Positions 1 to 5,689 of a stretch of 5,689 bases of DNA are shown piece after piece; positions within the stretch are counted from its first letter, which is position 1; each line of letters opens with the position of its first letter. The notes beneath the pieces are model-generated. The model had not been told where the DNA came from. It did not search any database and saw only the letters and a program-made list of their open reading frames with translations. Origin of the DNA: JBFKPQ01 sp041628225 (GTDB taxonomy: Bacteria; Actinomycetota; Acidimicrobiia; Spongiisociales; JAENVV01); contig JBFKPQ010000156.1 of the NCBI GenBank assembly GCA_041628225.1, positions 1-5,689 on the forward strand, in the 5' to 3' direction. The position numbers were made by a program, and so were the translations under genes.

Positions 1-630
1 CGGGGTTCCGAGCATGACCACGGCATCGACGTCGGCACGGTCGGCCAGCAGCGCCGCGATGGTGCCACCCTGGCTGTGGCCGATCACCATCACGTCGTCA
101 AAGCGGTCGTCGGATGCCGCCCACGCGACCACCGCTCCGGCATCGGCCATGAACACGTCGAAGACCAGATCGTCGGAGGGGATGGGATAGTCGTTGTCCC
201 CGCAGCCGTTGAAGGGACCGCACGAGCGCTTGTCGTAGCGCACGGTGGCGATCCCTCGGTTGGCCAGGCCTTCTGCCAACGCCGCATGCAGTTGGATGGG
301 CCGGGGGAACCCCATGTTGAGCTGACCTGGCATCGTCCCGTCCCGATCCACGGGCCCCGAGCCGCCGATGATCACCGCGATGGGGTGAGGGCCCGGCCCG
401 GCGGGCATCGTCAGCGTGGCGGCCAACTCGAGATCGCCGGCCGGGACCACGATCTCCACCGCGGTGGCGTCGGCCGAAACGATCGTCGTCGATGCCGTGA
501 CCGTGGGCCTGGCAACCGCCGACGTCGCAGACGAGATGGTGGACACGGCGGGCAGGGACGTCGTCGGAGAACTGGGACCACCACAAGCAACGACGAGCGC
601 GAGACCCGCGATCCGACGACTGCGGGTCAT
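1..630 (-). CDS. Secreted lipoprotein alpha/beta hydrolase, S33/dienelactone-hydrolase type (3' end outside window)
   Basis: The frame is open for 210 codons from ATG at 628-630 to the left edge, so the C-terminus, with the expected acid and histidine of the catalytic triad, is missing. The N-terminus is a short lipoprotein signal: basic MTRSRR, a brief hydrophobic stretch, then lipobox VVAC with Cys16. A Ser/Thr/Pro-rich linker follows to about residue 50. The hydrolase core shows an oxyanion-type segment GGSGPVDRDG (89-98), strand RYDKR (131-135) and nucleophile elbow GHSQGG (184-189) with Ser186. This pattern fits S33-like or dienelactone-hydrolase-like serine hydrolases, so an outward-facing, membrane-anchored esterase or peptidase is expected; the substrate is unknown. 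The usual RGxGxS after RYDK is replaced by a segment with Cys137 and Cys143. The start overlaps the upstream hydrolase stop as ATGA, so the gene is probably the third of an operon. The SRR in the n-region only weakly resembles a Tat motif. Confidence 0.9.
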   Translation of the reverse strand, partial: MTRSRRIAGLALVVACGGPSSPTTSLPAVSTISSATSAVARPTVTASTTIVSADATAVEIVVPAGDLELAATLTMPAGPGPHPIAVIIGGSGPVDRDGTMPGQLNMGFPRPIQLHAALAEGLANRGIATVRYDKRSCGPFNGCGDNDYPIPSDDLVFDVFMADAGAVVAWAASDDRFDDVMVIGHSQGGTIAALLADRADVDAVVMLGTP

Positions 631-1283
631 GCGTCCGGGCCGGCGAGGCCGGCCAACCAGTCCACGGCAGCCGCGATCACCTCGGATTGCGCCTCGTCGT
701 TGGAACGTCCCGAGGCCTTGCGGACGCGGAAACTGTGATCGCCGTCGTCGATCTCGATCGTGGTGACCGCGGGGAGCGGTCGCACCCACCGGTCGTAGAG
801 GTCCATGCGCGACAACGCGTCACGAGTTCCGACGATGAAGAGCATCGGCGCCACGATGTCGGGCAGGTGGTCCTTGCGCAGCTTCTCGGGCTTGCCGGCT
901 GGGTGGAGTGGATAGGAGAAGAGGATCAGACCGGCCACGTCCTCACCTTCGGCGGCGAGGTAGGTGCCCATCCGCCCGCCCATCGACCTTCCGGCCAGGA
1001 CGACGCGTTCCACCTGTTGGCGAAACCAGTCGAGCACGGCCCGGTGGCAGGCCAGCAGGCGCGCCTGCGGATCCGGACGCTTCCCCCCACGTTCCGTGTA
1101 CCCGTAGTTGAACGTCAGCACCGTGTGTCCGGCCGCCGCCAGACCGTCACGCAACGCCACGATCGAGGCGTGGTCCTGGTTGGTTCCGGCGCCGTGGGCG
1201 AGCAGGACACCCAGCCGGCCACCTTCGGCAAGCCGTCCGGTGACGGTGCCTTCCCGCCACGGGATCTCGACGGTCTGGATCAC
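627..1283 (-). CDS. Small cytoplasmic alpha/beta hydrolase, KANL3/Tex30-like
   Basis: This 218-residue protein has no signal peptide or membrane segment. It is close to a minimal alpha/beta-hydrolase domain without a lid. The complete triad is visible: oxyanion motif HGAGTNQDH (30-38), nucleophile elbow GRSMGG (98-103, Ser100), acid Asp155 in GTRDALS, and His183 in GDHSF. The HGAG...GRSMGGR...GDHSF pattern is typical of the KANL3/Tex30 group, related to dienelactone hydrolases; bacterial members have no firmly established substrate. Translation probably starts at GTG 1283, because GTGA also supplies the stop of the acyl-CoA synthetase upstream; no Shine-Dalgarno sequence is visible, consistent with translational coupling. 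Its own TGA overlaps the ATG of the next hydrolase by 4 bp. A thioesterase or carboxylesterase acting with the synthetase is possible but is inference from position only. Confidence 0.9.
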   Translation of the reverse strand: MIQTVEIPWREGTVTGRLAEGGRLGVLLAHGAGTNQDHASIVALRDGLAAAGHTVLTFNYGYTERGGKRPDPQARLLACHRAVLDWFRQQVERVVLAGRSMGGRMGTYLAAEGEDVAGLILFSYPLHPAGKPEKLRKDHLPDIVAPMLFIVGTRDALSRMDLYDRWVRPLPAVTTIEIDDGDHSFRVRKASGRSNDEAQSEVIAAAVDWLAGLAGPDA

Positions 1284-3019
1284 AAGGCCGAGTCCGTGTC
1301 CTCGCCAACCGCGAACACGGCCGAATGCCCATGTCGCAACGCAGGTTTGAGCACTTTGCCTGCCGGATTGCGAGGCAAACGCTCGGTGGTGATGTCCCAG
1401 TGGGCCGGCACCTTGAACGGCGCCAGATGCTCGGCGGCATACTCGTGCAGGTCGTAGGCGGACACAGCGTCGGGTCGCTCTACCACGACCACCGCCTTGA
1501 CCTCCTCACCCAGCTCGTCGTGCGGTACACCGATCACGGCGGTTTCGAGGACGTCGGGATGACCGTCGAGAACTGACTCGACCTCGACGCAGTACACGTT
1601 TTCCCCGCCGCGGATCACCATGTCCTTGGCGCGGTCCGTGATGTAGAGGAACCCATGGGAATCGAGGTGGCCGACGTCGCCAGTCCGGAAGAACCCGTCG
1701 ACGAACGTCTCGGCGTTGACCTCCGGTCGATTCCAATAGCCGCCGATGATGTTGGCGCCACGCGCCCAGATCTCCCCCGTCTCGCCAACGGGCACGGCGT
1801 TGCCGTCGGCATCGGCGATCTTGAGTTCGACCGTGGGGACGGCCACACCCACGGAGTCGGGATGGTCGTGGTAATCCGGTCCGATGTTCAGCGTGAGGAG
1901 GGGCGACGTCTCGGTCAGGCCGTAACCCTGGATGACCCGGCCCGTGAGGTTCGGGAACGCCGTCTCGATGCGGGCGAGCAACGCAGGGGACGACGGGGCG
2001 CCTCCGTACGAGATCGAGGTCACCGACGAGAAGTCCCGTCCCTCGTATGCGTGCTCGTCGATGATGCGAGCGACGATCGTCGGCACACCACCGAACCGAG
2101 TGGCCCGCTCCCGTTCGATGAGGTCGGCCGCGGCTTGCGGGTCGAACCGACCCGGCGGCATGAACACGAGCTTGTGGCCGCCATAGACGTACGGAATCAT
2201 GGTCGACATGAGCGCGGTGGCATGGAACATCGGGATGACGGTGAGGTCGACGTCCTGGGTCTTCTCCCTGTCGGCGGCCACCGCTCCGGCCGCTTCGGCC
2301 TCCGCCTCGCCGGCGAGCGTCACCGCCCTGAACATGGCGGCGGCGTTGAGGAGATTGGTGATCAGATTGCGGTGCGTGTTGGCCGAGCCTTTCGGACTTC
2401 CGGTCGTGCCGGAGGTGTAGAAGATCCCCGCCGGAGCGTCCTCTCCGCGGCGTCCGACGGTCCGAAGGTCGAGAGGTTCTTTGATGAGCACCTCATCGAA
2501 TCGGACGGTTTCATCCGGGACGAGGCCGCCACCCCAGACGATCACGCGACTCGGATCGACGCCGGCTTCGACAGCTACGGAGGCGCGGCGGACGTCGGTG
2601 AGGACGACCTGGGTATCCGAATCCTCGATGCCGAACGACAACTCGGCCGCCTTCCACCAGGCGTTGTAGGGAACGGCCACACCATCGAGTGCCGTGATGG
2701 CCCAGAACGACACCACCCAATCGGGAGCGTTCGAGCCGAGGATGCCGATCCGATCGCCAGGTCCGAGACCGAACCGTTCCATGAGGCCACCGGCCAGACG
2801 GAGCGACCGGGTCATGGCCTGCTCGTAGGTGAGCCGGATCTCCTCCTGCACGAGGAATTCGCGCCGGCCGTGTTCCAGCCCTACGCCGATGAGGAACGAG
2901 AGGTGGTCGGGCCGGTTGACGAACGATCGTTGGGGCGACCCGTTGATGACCTCCGTCGCCACCTCGAACGGTTGGCCGGGACCCGTGATCTGGGACACGA
3001 ACGGAGCGAACACCGACAT
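1280..3019 (-). CDS. Class I acyl-CoA synthetase (AMP-forming), FadD-like
   Basis: From the preferred start this is a 579-residue adenylate-forming enzyme. It should activate a carboxylic acid with ATP to an acyl-AMP and then transfer the acyl group to CoA. The family core motifs are in order and intact: phosphate-binding loop YTSGTTGSPKG (201-211), VIPMFHATALMS (261-272), GYGLTET (365-371), FRTGD (444-448), hinge and A8 region DRAKDMVIRGGENVY (462-476), and C-terminal PRNPAGKVLK (549-558) with the presumed catalytic Lys555. There is no signal peptide, so it is cytoplasmic. A fatty or other hydrophobic acid is likely, but chain length cannot be read from motifs. The frame can begin at GTG 3064, but ATG 3019 is chosen because a TANNNT box lies exactly 7 nt upstream and the longer form would leave only 8 bp to the divergent gene. 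An Ala/Glu-rich segment (about 236-250) lies between the phosphate loop and the next core motif. The stop overlaps the next gene as GTGA. Confidence 0.95.
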   Translation of the reverse strand: MSVFAPFVSQITGPGQPFEVATEVINGSPQRSFVNRPDHLSFLIGVGLEHGRREFLVQEEIRLTYEQAMTRSLRLAGGLMERFGLGPGDRIGILGSNAPDWVVSFWAITALDGVAVPYNAWWKAAELSFGIEDSDTQVVLTDVRRASVAVEAGVDPSRVIVWGGGLVPDETVRFDEVLIKEPLDLRTVGRRGEDAPAGIFYTSGTTGSPKGSANTHRNLITNLLNAAAMFRAVTLAGEAEAEAAGAVAADREKTQDVDLTVIPMFHATALMSTMIPYVYGGHKLVFMPPGRFDPQAAADLIERERATRFGGVPTIVARIIDEHAYEGRDFSSVTSISYGGAPSSPALLARIETAFPNLTGRVIQGYGLTETSPLLTLNIGPDYHDHPDSVGVAVPTVELKIADADGNAVPVGETGEIWARGANIIGGYWNRPEVNAETFVDGFFRTGDVGHLDSHGFLYITDRAKDMVIRGGENVYCVEVESVLDGHPDVLETAVIGVPHDELGEEVKAVVVVERPDAVSAYDLHEYAAEHLAPFKVPAHWDITTERLPRNPAGKVLKPALRHGHSAVFAVGEDTDSAL

Positions 3020-3026
3020 GGCGGGC

Positions 3027-3032
3027 ATCCTA
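3027..3032 (-). promoter_or_regulatory. Predicted -10 box TAGGAT for the acyl-CoA synthetase operon (leaderless)
   Basis: Read on the minus strand, TAGGAT matches the TANNNT -10 consensus and ends exactly 7 nt before ATG at 3019. With the usual -10 to start-site spacing, transcription would begin at or next to the A of the ATG, giving a leaderless mRNA. Leaderless transcripts with this arrangement are common in actinobacteria. I see no convincing -35 hexamer and no Shine-Dalgarno sequence upstream of the ATG. The call comes from pattern and spacing, not mapped ends. Confidence 0.6.
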
Positions 3033-3059
3033 TCGGGGCGTTCTGTCGGGCACCCGTCG

Positions 3060-3065
3060 TACACT
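3060..3065 (+). promoter_or_regulatory. Predicted -10 box TACACT for the glycosylase-esterase operon (leaderless)
   Basis: TACACT matches TANNNT and is followed by 7 nt and then GTG at 3073. This mirrors the spacing of the minus-strand box in the same 53-bp gap. It predicts transcription starting at the GTG and a leaderless mRNA. No clear -35 element or ribosome binding site is visible. The box covers the GTG at 3062-3064 (minus strand) that would begin the longer synthetase frame, another reason to reject that start. Confidence 0.6.
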
Positions 3066-3072
3066 CGCCGAC

Positions 3073-3936
3073 GTGTTGAGGTGGCTCTCCGACTTCGATC
3101 TCGACTTCGCCGCGTCGACGGATCGACACACCCGCTGGGGTGACGACCCGGTCAACGTCATGCACGGCGGTTGGTACCACCGCGCGGTGCGAGAAGGTCA
3201 TGATCTGCTGCTGTACCGCGCCGGCCAGGCTGCCGACGGGACGGTCACCGTGGAAGCCATTCGAGGTGACGACGAGACCGCATTGGCCGACGTGCAGGTC
3301 CGGCTTGCTGAACACCTCCCCATCGCGCCACTCGAAGCACTCGCGCACCGCGACGAACGCGTCGCCGAACTAGTCGATCGCTTCCGAGGCTTCCGGCCTC
3401 CGATCACGCCCGATCCCTTCGAGTCGATCGTCGGCTCCATTTGCGCTCAGCAGGTGAACCTCCGGTGGGCTCGCACGACTCGTGCCCGGCTCGTCGAGCG
3501 ATTCGGTCGCCTCCACGAGATCCGGGGCGTGGACGTGTGGGAGTTCCCCACGCCGGCGTCGATAGCCGGTGCGACCGTGGACGAGATCCGAGCGATGCAG
3601 TTCACGACCCGAAAAGCCGAATACCTCGTCGGCGTGGCGCAGGTGGCCGCCGAGGGCGGGCTCGACGGACTCGAGAGCAAACTCGACGCCGCGGTGATCG
3701 AGCACCTCACGTCGATCCGGGGTATCGGCCGCTGGACGGCCGATTGGCTGCTGGCCCGCTGCTTCGCCCGGCCAAACGCGATCGCGGCGGGAGATCTCGG
3801 AGTGCGCAAGGCCGTCAGCTTCAACTACCTCGCCGCCGGCGACATACTGTCTTCCGACGTCGTCCGCGACACCGCCTCAGCATGGGGCGATGCCGCCAAC
3901 TGGACGGCGCACCTGCTCCTGGAGACCCTCACGTGA
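3073..3936 (+). CDS. DNA-3-methyladenine glycosylase II, AlkA-like (HhH-GPD superfamily)
   Basis: This 287-residue cytoplasmic base-excision repair enzyme is predicted to remove alkylated purines such as 3-methyladenine by cleaving the N-glycosidic bond. Residues 1 to about 108 look like the AlkA N-terminal beta domain. The glycosylase core follows: PFESIVGSICAQQVNLRWA (115-133), FTTRKAEYL (177-185), helix-hairpin-helix SIRGIGRWTADWLL (214-227), and GDLGVRKAV (240-248), where Asp241 aligns with catalytic Asp238 of E. coli AlkA. Only two cysteines (124, 230) occur and the Nth/MutY-type C-terminal 4Fe-4S ligands are absent, which favours the AlkA branch over endonuclease III. GTG 3073 is chosen because a TANNNT box sits 7 nt upstream. 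No Ada-type methyltransferase or regulator is adjacent, so induction by alkylation damage cannot be inferred. The stop overlaps the following lipoprotein gene start as GTGA. Confidence 0.93.
   Translation: MLRWLSDFDLDFAASTDRHTRWGDDPVNVMHGGWYHRAVREGHDLLLYRAGQAADGTVTVEAIRGDDETALADVQVRLAEHLPIAPLEALAHRDERVAELVDRFRGFRPPITPDPFESIVGSICAQQVNLRWARTTRARLVERFGRLHEIRGVDVWEFPTPASIAGATVDEIRAMQFTTRKAEYLVGVAQVAAEGGLDGLESKLDAAVIEHLTSIRGIGRWTADWLLARCFARPNAIAAGDLGVRKAVSFNYLAAGDILSSDVVRDTASAWGDAANWTAHLLLETLT
3921..3924 (+). promoter_or_regulatory. Ribosome binding site GGAG for the lipoprotein esterase
   Basis: GGAG lies 8 nt upstream of GTG 3933, inside the last codons of the glycosylase gene. It supports GTG 3933 as the start, together with the signal peptide that begins there, although the same frame stays open far upstream. 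Confidence 0.5.
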
Positions 3937-4820
3937 AACGGCTGCTCGTCGCTCTCTCGCTCATCGCCACGGCGTGTGGCACCTCGACGTCAGCGACGAC
4001 GGCTCGGACGCCGACCACCGTGACGACGTCCACGCTGTCGGCGACGGCTCCGTCGACCACCGTGCACATCGATGACGAGGTGTCGGTGGAGCGCGAAATC
4101 GCCTTCACCGACGAGTTGGCGATGTCGGTGTACCGACCGGACGACGACGCCACCTACCCCACCGTCGTGTTCTTCCACGGCGGCTCCTGGTACGGAGGCG
4201 ACCCGGCGAACGTCGAGCCGTATGCACGGACGCTGGCGTCGACAGGGCTGGTCGTGTTCAACGCCACATATCGGGTCGGCAATTTCGGCGGCGGGTTTCC
4301 GCAGAGCTACGAGGACGTGGCCTGCGCCATCGCAACCGCGTCCGACCTGGCGACCGAATACCGAGGCTCCTCGGACGTCGTGGTGGCGGGGCATTCCGCC
4401 GGGGCTCATCTCGCGGCAACCGTCGTGCTCGCCGGCGACCGGTTCGCCTGCCCGGATCTCCCTGCTCCCAAGGTGGCAGGGTTCGTGGGTCTGTCGGGTC
4501 CGTACGAGTCGCAACGCTTCGGTCCGCTGCTCGCGCAGTGGTTCGGGACCGCCTTTCCCGACGACCCGGCGCCGTGGCTCGAGGGGTATCCGTACTCCTA
4601 CCTGGATTCCGCCGACCGGATCCGCGTGCTGCTGATCCACGGCGATCGCGACCAGCTGGTACCGCTCGGATTCTCCGAGGATTTCGCGACGTCGCTCGAG
4701 GACGCCGGTTTCCCGGCGGTATTCGAGATCGTGGCGGGCGCAGACCATCCGGATGTGATCGACCCCACCCTCAACGGATTGGCAACGGCCGAACTGGTCA
4801 AGGCTTTCGCCGACGGTTGA
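3933..4820 (+). CDS. Secreted lipoprotein alpha/beta hydrolase, BD-FAE/esterase-lipase type
   Basis: This 295-residue protein begins at GTG 3933. The frame is open further upstream, but translation from 3933 gives a clean lipoprotein signal: MKR, a hydrophobic core LLVALSLIA, and Cys15 in ATAC, a lipobox slightly off consensus because Ala is at -3. A Ser/Thr-rich linker spans about 17-43 and should hold the enzyme off the membrane surface. The catalytic domain has oxyanion motif FHGGSW (81-86), nucleophile elbow GHSAG (153-157, Ser155), acid Asp240 in HGDRDQLVP and His272 in GADHPDV, so the triad is complete. The HGG/GHSAG combination fits the hormone-sensitive-lipase or BD-FAE-like esterases and kynurenine-formamidase-like hydrolases. 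An extracytoplasmic ester hydrolase is likely; the substrate is unknown. Cys131 and Cys173 could form a disulfide. It overlaps the glycosylase gene by 4 bp, so the two are probably co-transcribed although no functional link is evident. Confidence 0.92.
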   Translation: MKRLLVALSLIATACGTSTSATTARTPTTVTTSTLSATAPSTTVHIDDEVSVEREIAFTDELAMSVYRPDDDATYPTVVFFHGGSWYGGDPANVEPYARTLASTGLVVFNATYRVGNFGGGFPQSYEDVACAIATASDLATEYRGSSDVVVAGHSAGAHLAATVVLAGDRFACPDLPAPKVAGFVGLSGPYESQRFGPLLAQWFGTAFPDDPAPWLEGYPYSYLDSADRIRVLLIHGDRDQLVPLGFSEDFATSLEDAGFPAVFEIVAGADHPDVIDPTLNGLATAELVKAFADG

Positions 4821-4850
4821 GCGGTTCTCGGGCGGCCTCAACGCTGCGGC
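4809..4850. terminator. Possible bidirectional hairpin between convergent genes
   Basis: GTTGAG (4816-4821) and CTCAAC (4837-4842) form a perfect 6-bp inverted repeat around a 15-nt loop. GCCG (4809-4812) and CGGC (4847-4850) could add a short outer stem across an unpaired stretch. The repeat contains both stop codons of the convergent genes. There is no U-run on either strand, so this is not a canonical intrinsic terminator; part of the symmetry arises simply because both genes end in GTTGA. Confidence 0.22.
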
Positions 4851-5689
4851 ACCACGCGGTAGACCGGACCTTCCCACGTGGCGATGAGGAGCTCGCCGAT
4901 TGGGTCGGTGCCGAACGAGGCCACCTGCCCGACCCGGCCGAGGGCTTCGAACCAACCTCCCGCGTCGGTCACCTCGCCGTCCACGAACCGGAAACTCCGT
5001 ACCCAACCCATGCACCAGTCTCCGTAGACGTACACGCCGTCGAGTTCCGGGATGGCGGGGCCGCGATAGACGACGCCGCCCGTCACGGAGCAGCCTTGGC
5101 TGTGGTCGTATTCGAGCACGGGGAGGTCGTAGAGGTCGGGATCGCAGCCCGAGAGGTAGCAGTGGGTACCCTCCATGGGCAGCCAGCCGAAGTTGGCGCC
5201 GGGTCCATCGATGGAGACCACGTCGATCTCCTCCCAGTTGGAATGGCCGACGTCTCCGATGTACACCAGCCGGTCGACAGGGTCGATGGTGAACCGCCAC
5301 GGATTGCGAAGACCGATCGCCCACACCTCGGGGGCGCCACCTTCATCGACGAACGGATTGGGCGGGACGCCGTACGGATCTGCGCCATCGACATCGAGCC
5401 TGAGCATCGACCCGAGGAACGTCGCCGGATCTTGCGCGTTGGCTCGAGCGGCACCGCCCTCGCCCAGCCCCACCCAGAGATATCCATCGGGGTCGAACGT
5501 GAGCATGCCGCCGTTGTGCCGGTCGGTGGGCTGCTCGACAGCGAGTAACTCTCGGACGAACTCGACGGCATCGCCGGCGACTCGGAACTCGTCGAGGTGG
5601 GTGTCGTTGGTCGCGTCGGAGTAGTAGACGAAAAAGCGTTGTGGGTCGGTCGGATGGAAGGCGAGTCCGAGCAGACCCTGCTCGATGCC
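4838..5689 (-). CDS. PQQ-dependent sugar dehydrogenase-like (GSDH family) beta-propeller protein, 5' end outside window
   Basis: The last 283 residues are present; the start and any signal peptide lie beyond the right edge. Numbered from the edge, the sequence opens with GLLGLAFHP (5-13) and continues with FVYYS (20-24), RHNGG (57-61) and FDPDGYLWVGLGEGG (65-79), then GLRNPWRF (126-133), GDVGHSNWEEIDV (145-157), NFGWLPMEGTHC (166-177), GGVVYRG (204-210) and YGDWCMGW (222-229). These are hallmarks of the glucose/sorbosone dehydrogenase family, a six-bladed propeller that in characterised members binds PQQ and oxidises sugars in the periplasm or outside the cell. The His of RHNGG and the Arg-Asn of GLRNP match conserved active-site positions. 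Cys177, 182, 200 and 226 recur in related family members and suggest disulfides, hence an exported protein. Many homologues have no proven dehydrogenase activity, so the substrate is unassigned. The gene converges on the lipoprotein esterase with 17 bp between stops. Confidence 0.92.
   Translation of the reverse strand, partial: GIEQGLLGLAFHPTDPQRFFVYYSDATNDTHLDEFRVAGDAVEFVRELLAVEQPTDRHNGGMLTFDPDGYLWVGLGEGGAARANAQDPATFLGSMLRLDVDGADPYGVPPNPFVDEGGAPEVWAIGLRNPWRFTIDPVDRLVYIGDVGHSNWEEIDVVSIDGPGANFGWLPMEGTHCYLSGCDPDLYDLPVLEYDHSQGCSVTGGVVYRGPAIPELDGVYVYGDWCMGWVRSFRFVDGEVTDAGGWFEALGRVGQVASFGTDPIGELLIATWEGPVYRVVPQR

Noticed and set aside
98..586. Minus-strand frame of 162 codons at the left edge as an alternative gene
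   Set aside because: The adjacent minus-strand frame from ATG 630 encodes a lipobox and the GHSQGG elbow and is open to the edge. The alternative is a His/Arg/Gly-rich shadow.
627..1283. Possible recent duplication of the neighbouring alpha/beta hydrolase genes
   Set aside because: The catalytic motifs, lengths and localisation signals of the three hydrolases differ too much, and no shared nucleotide blocks were seen by eye.
1655..3079. A 474-codon open frame on the plus strand opposite the acyl-CoA synthetase
   Set aside because: Its product is rich in Arg, Asp, Gly and His with no recognisable domain, while the opposite strand encodes a complete set of adenylate-forming motifs. It is a high-GC antisense shadow.
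3441..3932. Upstream extension of the lipoprotein esterase frame inside the glycosylase gene
   Set aside because: The 164 extra codons are Arg/Gly/Pro-rich and out of frame with the glycosylase. The signal peptide and GGAG place the real start at GTG 3933, so this is not a fusion protein.
3990..5324. A 444-codon open frame on the minus strand spanning the esterase and sugar-dehydrogenase genes
   Set aside because: It runs antisense to one recognisable gene and out of frame with another, and its product is low-complexity and Arg-rich. It is a shadow of GC-biased codon use.
4538..5548. A 336-codon open frame on the plus strand across the convergent junction
   Set aside because: It overlaps the end of the esterase in another frame and runs antisense to clear GSDH motifs. 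No domain or signal is visible.
1..5689. CRISPR array, tRNA, insertion sequence or attachment site
   Set aside because: Almost every base is in a coding region with consistent GC-rich codon use. No regularly spaced repeats, transposase motifs, terminal inverted repeats or tRNA-like folds were noticed on either strand.

Overview
The window is high-GC chromosomal DNA with almost no non-coding sequence. It carries four complete genes and two genes cut by the window edges. The base composition, frequent GTG starts, 4-bp stop/start overlaps, TANNNT -10 boxes seven bases from start codons and Ser/Thr-rich lipoprotein linkers suggest a high-GC actinobacterium, perhaps an environmental Acidimicrobiia-type lineage. 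That placement is inference; no rRNA or other marker is present. I see no mobile element, CRISPR array, tRNA or phage gene.

Left arm (minus strand, 3019 down to 1): a three-gene unit. It reads a FadD-like class I acyl-CoA synthetase (1280-3019), a small cytoplasmic KANL3/Tex30-like alpha/beta hydrolase (627-1283) and a lipoprotein alpha/beta hydrolase of the S33/dienelactone-hydrolase type (1-630, C-terminus outside the window). Both junctions are 4-bp overlaps (GTGA and ATGA), so the genes are probably co-transcribed and translationally coupled. A plausible but unproven reading is that the hydrolases release a carboxylic acid that the synthetase converts to an acyl-CoA.

Centre (3020-3072): a 53-bp divergent intergenic region with two back-to-back TANNNT boxes. 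Each lies exactly 7 nt from a start codon: TAGGAT then ATG at 3019 on the minus strand, and TACACT then GTG at 3073 on the plus strand. This suggests that both transcripts are leaderless, and it moves the synthetase start 15 codons inside its longest reading frame.

Right arm (plus strand, 3073-4820): an AlkA-like DNA-3-methyladenine glycosylase II (3073-3936) is followed through a GTGA overlap by a second secreted lipoprotein esterase/lipase (3933-4820). Converging on it from the right edge is the C-terminal part of a GSDH-family PQQ-dependent sugar dehydrogenase or related beta-propeller protein (4838-5689, minus). Only 17 bp separate the two stop codons.

The families are all recognisable and I find no clear new system. 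The most informative points are the paired leaderless promoter, the two-arm layout in which each arm ends in a lipoprotein hydrolase, and the cysteine pair replacing the usual RGxGxS loop in the leftmost hydrolase.
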